From positions 310,001-374,000 of the forward strand of contig NZ_JAIVAR010000002.1 of the NCBI RefSeq assembly GCF_020171925.1: a stretch of DNA of 64,000 nt, written 5' to 3'. This DNA is from Rossellomorea aquimaris (GTDB lineage: Bacteria > Bacillota > Bacilli > Bacillales > Bacillaceae_B). Both the position numbers and the translations under genes were made by a program. Below, piece by piece: positions 36,284-45,640 of this stretch; position 1 is the first letter of the stretch, and each line of letters opens with the position of its first letter. A model generated the notes under the pieces. The model ran no database searches, had not been told where the DNA came from, and saw nothing but the letters and a program-made list of their open reading frames with translations.

Positions 36284-36676
36284 TTAACACACATATTTTT
36301 TTTCTAAAAAATAAACAACGTGCACATATACATACACAGGAATTAAGACAAAAGTCAAAGTCTCTACCGATATTTCATCTAGTAGTAGACGGGCCACCAA
36401 TAATGCAGGGATTAAATACAAAGCAACTGTAAGTAGGTAATCCCATTTATTATTATTTCTTATGCGCTTAATGATAAAGTCGATGATAAGTGTGACTGGG
36501 ATCCCAACTACTAAATAAATAATCATTTCGTACAATGTAATTGTCATAATGGAACCTACTATCATAGCAAGGCTGTACTCATCTGTCTTCAAGAGAACAT
36601 CTGAAAGCACAAGCAGGATAGCTGATATAGGAGCTGCAACAGCTATGGATAAAACTAAAACAATGAACTTCTTCAA
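36284..36676 (-). CDS. Four-helix integral membrane protein of unknown function
   Basis: A 130-residue, very hydrophobic protein with four predicted helices (about 5-27, 38-58, 62-68 merging into a basic turn IIKRIRNNNK, 80-98, 104-122). No family was recognised. It is a single gene, with AAGGGG upstream of the start, convergent with the DUF3238-like gene. Confidence 0.6.
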   Translation of the reverse strand: MKKFIVLVLSIAVAAPISAILLVLSDVLLKTDEYSLAMIVGSIMTITLYEMIIYLVVGIPVTLIIDFIIKRIRNNNKWDYLLTVALYLIPALLVARLLLDEISVETLTFVLIPVYVYVHVVYFLEKKYVC

Positions 36677-36887
36677 AACATATTCCCCTTACATACCAAG
36701 ATTTCCAATAAGTTCTTCAACAGATACGATAATACATTTTCCCCTTCATTACATGAGCATATTGACGGGTAGTGGGAGTGAGTGAGCTGAACCATTTGTA
36801 GGGTTGGTCGGATCAAGCGGGATTCTTTGTACCGTCTCCTATTTCGTATTATTTATAAAACGAACAAACTGTTTCACTTCACAAAGT

Positions 36888-37337
36888 GGGACATATGGGT
36901 TTACGAAGAGACAGGTGAGGGAAGCGGTGGCATTCACGGAAGCAACCGGTGTGGATTATCTTGCGGTATCAATCGGCACGGCTCATGGGATTTATAAAGA
37001 AGTACCGAACTTGAGATTCGATCGCCTGAAGGAAATTGCCGATGCGGTCAAACGTCCAATCGTTCTCCCCGGGGGCTCCGATGTACCTGATGAGCAGGTT
37101 CAACGCGCGATTTCATTAGGGGTGGCGAAGATCAACGTGGATACGGAGCTGCGCCAGGCTTTCACCAGAGGGGTGCAAGAAGTGTTCAATGAAGATCCAG
37201 ACCAGTTCGTTCTGGCGGATTCACTTGGGAACGGCAGAAGAAGAATGAAGGAAAAAGTCCAGGAGAAAATACGTGTCTTCGGCAGTCAAGGACGAGCGGA
37301 AGAATTACTTTTAAACAAAAAGGTCGTAACGTTATAA
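36888..37337 (+). pseudogene. Class II fructose-bisphosphate aldolase, 5'-truncated
   Basis: The frame matches only the second half of class II aldolases: GVDYLAVSIGTAHGIY, LKEIADAVKRPIVLPGGSDVPDE, ISLGVAKINVDTELRQAF and a C-terminal EKIRVFG. About 130-145 N-terminal residues, including the catalytic Asp and first zinc histidines, are missing, and the sequence upstream is unrelated. The zinc-binding HGGSG is changed to PGGSD. It cannot be an active aldolase. It precedes the aldehyde dehydrogenase by 21 bases, so the original operon may have coupled the two steps. Confidence 0.8.
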
Positions 37338-37358
37338 CCAATTGGGAGGTATGTTTAA

Positions 37359-38681
37359 GTGGGTTCGATTGCAACTACTCGAAAGTATGGACTATTTGTT
37401 GAAGGACAATGGAAAGAAACGAGTAAACGGGATAGCGTATTCGATAAGTACAGTGGGAACGTGATCGGGACGGTATCCGTTTCAATGAAAGAAGATGTGG
37501 ATGCTGCGGTTGAGTCAGCTAAGAAGGCAGTAAAAGTTCCTTTCTCACCTTATGAACGCTACACCGTATTAAAAAGAGCAGCTGAAGGGTTGATGGACCG
37601 TCAGGAAGAGCTTGCCGTGATCCTCGCGGAAGAAGTCGGGAAGCCGATTTCAGAATCAAGGGGAGAAGTTGCAAGGGCGGCTCAGACACTGGAAATCTCA
37701 GCTGAAGAAGCGAAGCGCATCCATGGTGAAGGGATCCCTGTTGAGGCAGCGCCCGGATCAGAGAATCGCCAAGCTTATACGAAGCGTGTTCCTGTCGGGG
37801 TCATCGCCGCCATCACCCCATTCAACGTCCCGCTTAATCTTGCCTGCCATAAGGTCGGACCGGCGATTGCCGCCGGAAATAGCGTCATCCTTAAGCCGGC
37901 GGAAGTTACTCCGCTAACAGCACTGGTGCTTGCGGAAGTGTTCGAGGCAGCCGGACTGCCTCAAGGACGGTTGCATGTCCTGACAGGCGAAGGAGCGGAA
38001 ATTGGCGGATGGTTACTAGACAATCAAGATGTCAACATGTTCACGTTTACCGGAAGTCCGCGTGTGGGCCAATTGATCAGAGAGAAGGCAGGATTAAGGA
38101 AGGTCGCCCTTGAACTCGGGAACAACTCTGCAACGATTGTCCATAAGGATGCGAATGTGGCTGAAGCGGCGGCAGTGACGGCACAGAAAAGCTTCAATAA
38201 TGCCGGTCAAGTATGCATATCCGTTCAGCGGGTATACGTTCATGAAGAGATCTATGAGGAGTTTCTGGAGAAAATGAAGGAAACGGCAAATGCCCTCGTC
38301 GAGACAGGCGGAAAGCGTGAGGGTGTCTTCTATCAACCTACCATCCTCACAAACGTCCATGATGACATGAAGGTGTGCCGTCAGGAAGTGTTCGGCCCGG
38401 TTGTCGCCGTCATGCCTTATGGAAGCGAAGATGAAGTGACTAGAAGGGTGAATGACTCCGAATATGGCCTTCAGGCTGGTTTGTTTACGAATAGTCTCTC
38501 ATTTGCGATGAAAGCGGCCGATGAAATCGAAGTCGGTGTACTGATCATCAATGATACGTCAGGGTACCGTGTCGATCAGATGCCTTATGGAGGAGTCAAG
38601 AAGAGTGGATCGGGTAAAGAAGGACCTAAATACGCGATTGAAGAAATGACGGAAGAAAGGATCGTCGTATTTAATTTATAA
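37359..38681 (+). CDS. Aldehyde dehydrogenase with an internal deletion
   Basis: A 440-residue ALDH-superfamily protein; GTG start with TGGGAGGT. It has ITPFNVPLNLACHK (cofactor site), FTFTGSPRVG, the general base in LELGNNSAT, catalytic Cys in NAGQVCISVQR, and QEVFGPVVAV. Normal members have ~475-490 residues. Here EKMKETANALV runs directly into ETGGKREGVFYQPT, skipping the ~35-40-residue segment that usually contains a GDP-x(n)-GP motif. The gap keeps the frame. Likely substrate class is lactaldehyde or a semialdehyde, by the C-terminal EGPKYAIEEMTE. Whether the shortened protein is active is doubtful. Confidence 0.8.
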   Translation: MGSIATTRKYGLFVEGQWKETSKRDSVFDKYSGNVIGTVSVSMKEDVDAAVESAKKAVKVPFSPYERYTVLKRAAEGLMDRQEELAVILAEEVGKPISESRGEVARAAQTLEISAEEAKRIHGEGIPVEAAPGSENRQAYTKRVPVGVIAAITPFNVPLNLACHKVGPAIAAGNSVILKPAEVTPLTALVLAEVFEAAGLPQGRLHVLTGEGAEIGGWLLDNQDVNMFTFTGSPRVGQLIREKAGLRKVALELGNNSATIVHKDANVAEAAAVTAQKSFNNAGQVCISVQRVYVHEEIYEEFLEKMKETANALVETGGKREGVFYQPTILTNVHDDMKVCRQEVFGPVVAVMPYGSEDEVTRRVNDSEYGLQAGLFTNSLSFAMKAADEIEVGVLIINDTSGYRVDQMPYGGVKKSGSGKEGPKYAIEEMTEERIVVFNL

Positions 38682-38692
38682 GCGAATGCTGA

Positions 38693-38723
38693 AAAAGACT
38701 GTTTATCGGAAACAGTCTTTTTC
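38693..38723 (+). terminator. Terminator
   Basis: AAAAAGACTGTTT, loop ATCGG, AAACAGTCTTTTT. Confidence 0.85.
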
Positions 38724-38743
38724 ATGTCGATGGAGGGTTCAAG

Positions 38744-39646
38744 ATGTCATTCATCACTATTTTATTTCCGATTTTCTTTGTGTTCGGGACAGGGTTCGTG
38801 GCGCAGAAATACCTGTCACTTGATACGAAGAACCTTTCGAAGATGGCCATTTACGTCATGGTCCCTTTTTTAGTATTCCGGACGTTTTATGAACAGACCA
38901 TCAACGGTGCGTATGGCTATTTCACCGTTTACATGGTCGGCCTGTGCGTGATCATCATCCTGCTCGCAACCATCCTGTCAAGGCTCTACAAGTTCACGGA
39001 GCCCGAACGATGCGGCCTTGTCTTGTCCTCTGCCTTCATGAATAACGGGAATTACGGCACGCCTTTGACGTTCTTTCTTTTCGGTGCAGCGGGCCTCGAG
39101 ATCGCCATCATCCTCATGGTCATCCAGCAGCTTTTGATGAGCACTCTTGGCGTGTTTTATGCAGCGAAGGGAAGTGCAGGGAACAACGGGGTGAAAATGG
39201 CGTTACAAACCGTGAAACGGATGCCGATGGTGTACGCAGCGATGGCGGGCATTGGCCTCCAGCTTTTACACGTGCCTCTCGGTGTAACGTTCATGAAAGG
39301 GATCGATTTCATCGCGGATGCAGCGATTCCATTCATCATGCTCACACTCGGCATGCAATTAGCCAATATCAAACTTGGAGCCATCGAGTGGAAAAAGCTT
39401 TGTTCATCCCTATCATTGAAACTGATTGTATCGCCCATGATTGCAGCGATCCTAGTTATGCCACTTCCGCTTGATCCCATGACAAAGCAAATCATGATCA
39501 TCATGGCAGCGACACCGACAGCGGCCAACACAACGATGTACGCCATCCAGTTTCAGACGGAACCGCAGAGTGTATCGAGCGCCACTTTGATTTCAACTAT
39601 TATGAGCATTGTGACTTTGCCGGTAGTGATTTATTTGGCGATGTAG
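38744..39646 (+). CDS. AEC-family (auxin efflux carrier) permease
   Basis: A 300-residue polytopic protein with about ten helices, the usual AEC topology. SAFMNNGNYGTPLTFFLFG (about 96-114) and AATPTAANTTMYAIQF (about 255-270) are the paired conserved segments of this family. Bacterial members carry malate or other organic acids, often with proton exchange. Next to an aldolase and aldehyde dehydrogenase it could export or import the acid product, but that is inference. Own ribosome site GGAGGG. Confidence 0.85.
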   Translation: MSFITILFPIFFVFGTGFVAQKYLSLDTKNLSKMAIYVMVPFLVFRTFYEQTINGAYGYFTVYMVGLCVIIILLATILSRLYKFTEPERCGLVLSSAFMNNGNYGTPLTFFLFGAAGLEIAIILMVIQQLLMSTLGVFYAAKGSAGNNGVKMALQTVKRMPMVYAAMAGIGLQLLHVPLGVTFMKGIDFIADAAIPFIMLTLGMQLANIKLGAIEWKKLCSSLSLKLIVSPMIAAILVMPLPLDPMTKQIMIIMAATPTAANTTMYAIQFQTEPQSVSSATLISTIMSIVTLPVVIYLAM

Positions 39647-39651
39647 TGATC

Positions 39652-39702
39652 CAGAAACAGATCCCCTTATTCAACACGCTCGATAAAGGGATCTGGTTTC
39701 TG
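39652..39702 (+). terminator. Terminator of the AEC permease gene
   Basis: CAGAAACAGATCCCCTT pairs with AAGGGATCTGGTTTCTG (few mismatches) around a 17-base loop. Confidence 0.7.
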
Positions 39703-39715
39703 CCTTTTCAGGAGT

Positions 39716-39767
39716 GACCATAGGGACAGGTACCTTGGTTCAATTTTAAGTGAACAAGGAAACTGTC
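39716..39767 (+). repeat. REPIN-like GGGACAGGTACC element 1
   Basis: GGGACAGGTACCTTGGTTCA and the imperfect inverse TGAACAAGGAAACTGTC. The most diverged of the doublets. Confidence 0.65.
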
Positions 39768-39816
39768 TTTATAGTATACCTGATATAACCTACTCATAAA
39801 TGATAGGAGGGATAAA

Positions 39817-40245
39817 ATGAAGATAACTCCGTATACAGGTGTAGACAGTCTAAAGCTGGGCATGGCATCTGAAGATATCCAGTTAGTGTTAGGTGAGTAG
39901 CCCACGTCACTTATCCTTGATGATGTGTATACCGAGGATTACAAGCGCGCAGATATACGCATTTATTACAGAGAAGAAGGCGGAGTCAGTAGCGCTTTCG
40001 AGTTTATGGATAATGGAGCTCCAGAAATTCTTGGTGTTTGGTTTTTGGGTATGAAAAGTAATGAGGCCAAACGGGTGTTAAAGGAACTCGACCCAAAGGT
40101 AATGGACGTAGCAGATACCTATATTTCTTGTGAATTAGGTATTAGTTTATTCATTACGTATAATAGAGTCGAGACGGTGCTTGTCTTTGAAAGAGGGTAC
40201 TATGATGAGATATTTGAATTATTGGCAGAAATGGATGATGATTGA
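39817..40245 (+). pseudogene. Unknown small protein gene interrupted by an in-frame TAG
   Basis: A start at 39817 with an excellent ribosome site (ATAGGAGGGAT) reads MKITPYTGVDSLKLGM and on to VLGE. TAG then follows at 39898-39900, and the same frame continues PTSLILDDVYTEDYKR to a stop at 40245. The whole would be 142 residues. The part beyond the stop keeps good codon use and a sensible protein (KADIRIYYRE-like, GVWFLGMKSNEAKRVL, VFERGYYDEIF). A single base change explains the break. Family not recognised; the size and acidic nature recall small immunity-type or SMI1-like proteins, without proof. Confidence 0.7.
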
Positions 40246-40251
40246 GAGAGA

Positions 40252-40308
40252 AGGGGAAGGGTACCTTAGTCCAGTTTGAGTTGGACCACTGTACCTGTCC
40301 CCTGGCTC
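40252..40308 (+). repeat. REPIN-like element 2
   Basis: AGGGTACCTTAGTCCA, loop, TGGACCACTGTACCTGTCCC; an inverted pair just beyond the stop of the beta-helix gene. Confidence 0.75.
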
Positions 40309-40311
40309 CTC

Positions 40312-42513
40312 TTATTCTACTCGTAAATCATCGTCTTTTAAGAGTTTGGCAATTCCGACTCCGATAGCAAGTCCGGGCAAACCTCCTAGTGCGCCAGCTG
40401 CGGCTACGCCGATTTTTACTCCGGTCGGAGTTTCGGATCGGATGATGACCTCTTCGGCATGTCCTGTGCCATCATTGACATGCTCAAGACCTCTGCAATT
40501 GCTGATGGAGACGGGGGTTGTTTCGATTCTTCTATCAAACAAGCCATAGTAATGGTTGTATTTACTCACAATCACGTTCGTTTTTCTATTTGTTGTACAA
40601 TGCCTGAAATCGCAATCTTTCACGTAAACTTTATATTCAGGGATCTTTTCATATGTAGAACCTTGAATAAGGAAACTCTGGTCTATTTGAACTCCATCAA
40701 ATAAACATTTTGAAATGTGGTTCGTTGCTGACGTTTTTCCACATGAAAAATCAAAGATAGCATCCATACCGCTAGAATGATTACTCGAGAGGTTATAGAA
40801 TTCACAGAACTCAAAGGTTATTCCTCTTCCATTTGCAACCCTATTCTTGCAGTCAATAAATTGGCTGTTCTTGATATCAATATTGTCCCCGGTTGCGATA
40901 TTCTCGCACGCATTGAATAAGCAGTTCACGATATTCAAATTCTCTGAAAGGAATACCTGAGTGTCGATGGTTTCTGTACAGGAGTCAAAGCTCGTTTCAC
41001 TGATCGCTTCTCCACGTTGAATGCATTTATTGATGTTGGTAAAACTGCAATTCTTGTATTCTCCTTTTGATATATTAAATGTAAAGGACTCCATCTTTTC
41101 TTTTTGATACTCTTCAAGACCAAGGATTTCACAATTGGAAACCAGGATGGAACCATCAATATTGATAATGCCATCTCTCGCGCCGAAAAAGGTGTTTGAT
41201 TCGCGATCAATATTTTTCAGAAAATGAATCGCTGTATCAGAAATTTGACCTGTAACTACCTCGCCCCAGCTAGTAGAACTAATAAAGTTTTCATCAGGTG
41301 AGAAAAGGCAACAGTTCTTGATTTCTAACAGAGCTTCTCCGTTTAATTGCAGGAAATGATTGCAGTTATTTAACTCAGTATTTTTTATGAGAATTTCATT
41401 TTCACCTTTTGCTTGGATAAATGAGTTCTGGTCATAACCATGGCAATTCACTTGGCAATTAGAAAACGATATACTAGCCCCTTCTGACAATGTGATTTCA
41501 TCTGAAGCATCGGTTTCATTATAATGAATGATACAATTCTCGAACTCAAGATGACCCTCACAGTTTAAATAGGCACTGATGTGAACGATGTTGTTTTTGA
41601 ACAGTTTTCTTTCTCCGGGCGGGATGAATAGAATACTGGAAATCGTCACTTCCTGTAGTTCTATCACTTCTTCCTCTACTTGCCGTTCAGGCATTTCGAT
41701 ATAAAACTCTTCTTCATAGGCTTCCTCGTATTCGTAAGCATTGAATTTATCAACAAAGCCTTGCTTTCCTCGGAGATTGTATAGGGAACTGATCCTGGCC
41801 TTTATTTCGCGGATTGTTTTATTGCCAAAGTCGAATTCTTCAATGATTCCCTCGATTCCTTCAGGGAAGTTGAAGTCAAGATTTGATAAAAAACAATATT
41901 CAAGACAGCTCGTAAGCATCAATCTTTTAACTTCAATATTGCTGATGGAAGCAAGCGCTTCATGTAGATTGATATTTTGGGCTTGAAAATCCAGATAATT
42001 CATCAGGTTATTGGCATATTGCTGCTGGTCGGTTGAAACTTGATCAAATTGGTGCATAAGCGCATAGAACGTGCCGCCTAAAATTTCTCGCTCTGTTTCA
42101 TTCAAGGTTGCAATATCTGTTTCATCTGTAATTCCAAGAATGCAACGTTTTTCGAGGGTAGTCAGCTTTTTAGCCAACAAAACATCATTTCTTGATAGTC
42201 GTTCTATTTTATCAAAAGATTGCTTCACTAAATCGGATACGTTTGAATCGCGTTCAGATAAGCGCACTAGGATGTCAATCATGATTTGCTGGGCCTGAGC
42301 AAGATTTCCAATCTCCGTGGCCATGCGCATTTCATTTTTCTGAGATAGTGTTACCATATCAAATACACGATGGAACCATTGTTCATTCTTTATCTGTTGG
42401 AACTGCTCTTCTGTGGCGGTTGTTAATGTATTAGAGGCCAGCATTAAATCTTCAAAGCTGCATTGCTCAGTCTGATAATAATTGTAGTCAATTACTAATT
42501 CCTGTTGCGCCAT
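40312..42513 (-). CDS. Large protein with helical N-terminus, beta-helix middle and glycine zipper
   Basis: A 733-residue protein not recognised. Residues ~1-270 look alpha-helical and charged, with NLAQAQQIMIDILVRLSERD and SFDKIERLSRNDVLLAKKL. Residues ~295-680 have many short repeats with N, C and F at regular spacing (for example FENCIIHYNE, SFSNCQVNCHGY, IKNTELNNCNHFL, FDSCTETIDT). This is the pattern of a right-handed parallel beta-helix. The last ~40 residues are a glycine zipper (GVAAAGALGGLPGLAIGVG) that can enter membranes. No signal peptide. It starts four bases after the next gene's stop, so both form one unit, framed by REPIN-like repeats. Confidence 0.7.
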   Translation of the reverse strand: MAQQELVIDYNYYQTEQCSFEDLMLASNTLTTATEEQFQQIKNEQWFHRVFDMVTLSQKNEMRMATEIGNLAQAQQIMIDILVRLSERDSNVSDLVKQSFDKIERLSRNDVLLAKKLTTLEKRCILGITDETDIATLNETEREILGGTFYALMHQFDQVSTDQQQYANNLMNYLDFQAQNINLHEALASISNIEVKRLMLTSCLEYCFLSNLDFNFPEGIEGIIEEFDFGNKTIREIKARISSLYNLRGKQGFVDKFNAYEYEEAYEEEFYIEMPERQVEEEVIELQEVTISSILFIPPGERKLFKNNIVHISAYLNCEGHLEFENCIIHYNETDASDEITLSEGASISFSNCQVNCHGYDQNSFIQAKGENEILIKNTELNNCNHFLQLNGEALLEIKNCCLFSPDENFISSTSWGEVVTGQISDTAIHFLKNIDRESNTFFGARDGIINIDGSILVSNCEILGLEEYQKEKMESFTFNISKGEYKNCSFTNINKCIQRGEAISETSFDSCTETIDTQVFLSENLNIVNCLFNACENIATGDNIDIKNSQFIDCKNRVANGRGITFEFCEFYNLSSNHSSGMDAIFDFSCGKTSATNHISKCLFDGVQIDQSFLIQGSTYEKIPEYKVYVKDCDFRHCTTNRKTNVIVSKYNHYYGLFDRRIETTPVSISNCRGLEHVNDGTGHAEEVIIRSETPTGVKIGVAAAGALGGLPGLAIGVGIAKLLKDDDLRVE

Positions 42514-42516
42514 TGC

Positions 42517-43830
42517 TTACATCTTCCCTTTCATTACTAAATCGAAAGCATCAAAATTTTTCTCGATTTGGTCTGATTTCACCTTAATGGTTCTTCTATT
42601 CGATCTAATGTTCTGTTCGTCTTTCCGGATTTTCTTAAGGCTGTCTTCAAGTGATACTGCCATGCCATATATGTATCCTGATGTATGGAGAATCTCAGCA
42701 TATGCTCCTTTGCCATACACTTCATCCAATATGTTGGTGACTGTTTTATTGAGATAAATGCCAATCCCCATGCCGGCGATAAACCCTACTGGCCCACCAG
42801 GTATAAAGAGTGTCATAGCAGTCATGGAGCCACCGACCAGGGCTCCTTTTAACGTCTCTTGTCCTACTTCACGAAATGCTTCATCTTCCGTTATTTCTCC
42901 GTTCTTGAATTTCATGTAGTTTGTAATACTTGAAACGGTTAACCCAACAGCAGCCCCAATCACTGCCCCTTGGGCGGTTTTTTTAGCAGCCTCTTGGAGA
43001 GTGACGGTTGAATGACCCTTGCCACCCGAAATTTTATCTGTCAGTCTTTTAGTCGATTGTTTCACACCTTCTGTATTGTTCAGTTCCTGGATCTTTAGGT
43101 GCTCCTGAGCCTGTTTCAGTTTGTCAGCATAGGAGTGATTCCCATTCTGCAGTGCTTTTTCAATGTTCTTAGTTAAGGCTTTATGTACAGCATCTTTAGT
43201 ACCCTCGATTCCTGTTAAAACATCCTTAGGATCTAACGTGCCTTTTTCTAAAGCCTTGAGGACATCACTTACATTAGTCCCTAATCCTACAGTGCTTTCA
43301 GCAGCTTTCACAGTCGTCCTGCTTATTGTATTTCCTGTTAAACGATTGATTGTTTCACCATCAACTCCAGGTGCATTTCCGCCAATAAGCTCGGACTTTG
43401 TAAATAAGCTTGATAATTTCCCTTGCTTGAAGCGTAACCAATCAATCTCCTGTGCCGTCCCGTTTAACTTGTTTTTAATCATGCCCAATTGTCCTTTTGT
43501 TGCATGATCATAATAATCCTTTGCCCTTTGAGTACTACTGAAAACCCCAGACTTAGAGTACGGATCGAGATTTAGTTGCTTGAAAACCTGGATGTCCCTC
43601 ATATACTGGTGGGTGCCTTCTATACTCAAATTGGTACCTGCGACACTATTAATCCTTTGTGCAATCCCATCCAACGTTTGGGAAGTTATTAAATGATATT
43701 GTCCTGCAACAGCCGTGAAATTCGCACATTCACTAAGAAGCTGCTGATTTTCCTTTAATTCTTTAACATGAAATGGACATAATTGTTCTTCCAAATGTAA
43801 CTCTTTGCAACGTTTGCAATAGGTGGTCAT
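42517..43830 (-). CDS. Protein with N-terminal CxxC motif and glycine-zipper membrane region
   Basis: A 437-residue protein, first gene of the pair with the beta-helix protein. It starts with a Cys-rich motif (C-K-R-C ... C-P-F-H, residues 5-20), like a small zinc site. A helical middle follows (about 30-285). A hydrophobic glycine-rich region at about 290-375 (AAGAVIGAAVGL-like and GPVGFIAGMGIGIYL) could insert into membrane. The last ~60 residues are basic and coiled. Family not recognised. Zinc-like finger plus membrane-active zipper in both partners might fit a toxin or defence module, but nothing proves it. Confidence 0.7.
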   Translation of the reverse strand: MTTYCKRCKELHLEEQLCPFHVKELKENQQLLSECANFTAVAGQYHLITSQTLDGIAQRINSVAGTNLSIEGTHQYMRDIQVFKQLNLDPYSKSGVFSSTQRAKDYYDHATKGQLGMIKNKLNGTAQEIDWLRFKQGKLSSLFTKSELIGGNAPGVDGETINRLTGNTISRTTVKAAESTVGLGTNVSDVLKALEKGTLDPKDVLTGIEGTKDAVHKALTKNIEKALQNGNHSYADKLKQAQEHLKIQELNNTEGVKQSTKRLTDKISGGKGHSTVTLQEAAKKTAQGAVIGAAVGLTVSSITNYMKFKNGEITEDEAFREVGQETLKGALVGGSMTAMTLFIPGGPVGFIAGMGIGIYLNKTVTNILDEVYGKGAYAEILHTSGYIYGMAVSLEDSLKKIRKDEQNIRSNRRTIKVKSDQIEKNFDAFDLVMKGKM

Positions 43831-43950
43831 TTCTGTGCTCCTTCTATATTAGTGCTGTAGCTCAAGGACTCTTTAATATAAAAAACCGTAAGCGTTATGG
43901 ATATATCTTACCATAAAGGTATAATTAGTAAATTTATAATTAGGTAAGGG

Positions 43951-44007
43951 GAACCAAGGGGATAGGTACCATGGTTCTCGGACCACGGTACCTGTCCCCT
44001 TGGTCCA
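43951..44007 (+). repeat. REPIN-like element 3
   Basis: GAACCAAGGGGATAGGTACC, then GGTACCTGTCCCCTTGGTCC in inverse: a near-perfect long hairpin upstream of the lipoprotein gene. Confidence 0.85.
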
Positions 44008-44106
44008 TCCTTATTTTTTACTATATTAGAATAAAAATAAATTGTCACAAGAGTAATATTATAGTAATATTGGGAGGTCTTTTATACTTATTTAGGGGGA
44101 AGCATC

Positions 44107-45267
44107 ATGGGAAGATGGTTCATGAGTATTTGTGTGTTATTTTTACTGGTTGGATGCGGACAAGGGGTAGACAAAGAAGAAGGAAATAAAACTGAGTCGC
44201 ACCCTGTCGAAAGCACAGGCGATGAAAAGGCTGAAGAGAATGATACGCAAGAAGCAAAAATGTTATATCTGGAAGGCCAAGTTGAGCAATTGGGAGGAGA
44301 AGCTTTTACAGAAGAAGGATTAACAAAGAACACATATATAACGGATAAGGATGGTATTACCTATATCTTCACACCTATATATGATAAAAATGTTCTATTT
44401 TATGATGGGACCAACACATTTACCGTTAATTTATCTGTCGTAAAAGATAATAAGTTTGTTGTTAAAGAAAAGAAAATAGATCTTACTTCCCTCTTGAATT
44501 TGCAGGGTAAATCGTACTACTTCGGATTTTCAGGTACGAATGTATTATTCTCTATTGTAGAAGGAAATGCCGATGGTAGCACTATTACCTCTCAACTAGT
44601 CGCGGTAGAAATAAATCAAAGTGGAGATACAGATGTAAAAGTGATCAAGGAAGGTAGTTATCCTTCTCAAGATCCAAATAGCCCAAAACGATCTATTCTA
44701 AAAGACGCACTTAAAGGGGATTACTTCAAAGAGTGTACGAATGAGGAATGTGACCTTATTGACTCAGAAGGGAAAACCATTTTCAGCTATTCGGAAAGTA
44801 ATACTTTCCCTAAAGAAAAAGGATTTAATAATACGTACCTGTTCTTAGACGAGAACGTTGGTCGTTACTATGTTTATAACGCTAAAATTAATAAAGTGGT
44901 TGAATCTGCAACAGCTTATGACCTTAATGCAAATGACATGGTATGGGGAGAAAACGGAGCTGCTCGGGAATTTGCATTCAATGCCAAGGGTTCATTTTCA
45001 TATAGCGCTGCAACTGATGGTTTTTATAGTTTACAACCAACAAGCAGTACAGAGAACACATTAATGTACTATAAATACTCTGAAGAAGGGGATGTCCAGC
45101 CTTGGACAGAAGGCTTTCTAATGGTCAATTTGCCGACTGAAGCGAAAGCACAACTTACTTTAGATAAAAAGTACTTGAATGTATATACAATAGTCACATT
45201 CCAAGGACAGCCTACTATTCAGAAATATCCATTTACGAGGGTGGATGGCCAGGAAGATAAAGACTGA
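44107..45267 (+). CDS. Lipoprotein of unknown function
   Basis: A 386-residue exported lipoprotein. The signal peptide has a lipobox LLVGCG with Cys at residue 17, then an acidic, low-complexity linker (20-55). The rest is beta-rich, with repeated short segments such as TYIFTPIYDKNVLFYDGTN, YYFGFSGTNVLFS and TYLFLDENVGRYYVYN that recall propeller blades. The ribosome site is GGGGGA. No family recognised. It lies between two REPIN-like elements and has its own terminator. Confidence 0.7.
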   Translation: MGRWFMSICVLFLLVGCGQGVDKEEGNKTESHPVESTGDEKAEENDTQEAKMLYLEGQVEQLGGEAFTEEGLTKNTYITDKDGITYIFTPIYDKNVLFYDGTNTFTVNLSVVKDNKFVVKEKKIDLTSLLNLQGKSYYFGFSGTNVLFSIVEGNADGSTITSQLVAVEINQSGDTDVKVIKEGSYPSQDPNSPKRSILKDALKGDYFKECTNEECDLIDSEGKTIFSYSESNTFPKEKGFNNTYLFLDENVGRYYVYNAKINKVVESATAYDLNANDMVWGENGAAREFAFNAKGSFSYSAATDGFYSLQPTSSTENTLMYYKYSEEGDVQPWTEGFLMVNLPTEAKAQLTLDKKYLNVYTIVTFQGQPTIQKYPFTRVDGQEDKD

Positions 45268-45274
45268 CAATGAC

Positions 45275-45314
45275 AATAAAGGAAGCAAAGGGGAGTTCCC
45301 TTGCTTCCTTTATT
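45275..45314 (+). terminator. Terminator of the lipoprotein gene
   Basis: AATAAAGGAAGCAA pairs with TTGCTTCCTTTATT around an inner GGGGA/TCCC stem. Confidence 0.8.
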
Positions 45315-45330
45315 TATATAAATTGATTAA

Positions 45331-45387
45331 CGAACCAAGGGGACAGGTACCGTGGTTCGTGATCCACGGTACCTGTCCCTCTGGTCC
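45331..45387 (+). repeat. REPIN-like element 4
   Basis: GAACCAAGGGGACAGGTACC then GGTACCTGTCCCTCTGGTCC, inverted pair with a short centre. Confidence 0.85.
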
Positions 45388-45640
45388 ATATAAGGGAAGC
45401 AATAGGACCTTCCCCATGCTGCTCTTTAATCATATTCAAGTTCAATTACTAGTAAACTTCTAACGTTTGTATTCATAGTAATACCTCATTCATTTTTATA
45501 ATGAACGATATAGTTTATACGTACCTATCTTCATAAGATAGCCAATTATTCCTATCATTATTCAAATATAATGGTATAATGGTAGCGTTTGGGGGTGAAG
45601 GAATTATATTACTATAATATGAAACGGAGGGCGTTGCTGT

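Noticed and set aside
36804-36887. Upstream part of the frame leading into the aldolase fragment as a genuine N-terminus
   Set aside because: No ribosome site and no similarity to aldolases; it is fortuitous open frame before the truncated gene.
44858-45463. Short frames within and after the lipoprotein gene
   Set aside because: The first is inside the gene in another frame; the second runs through a terminator and a repeat.
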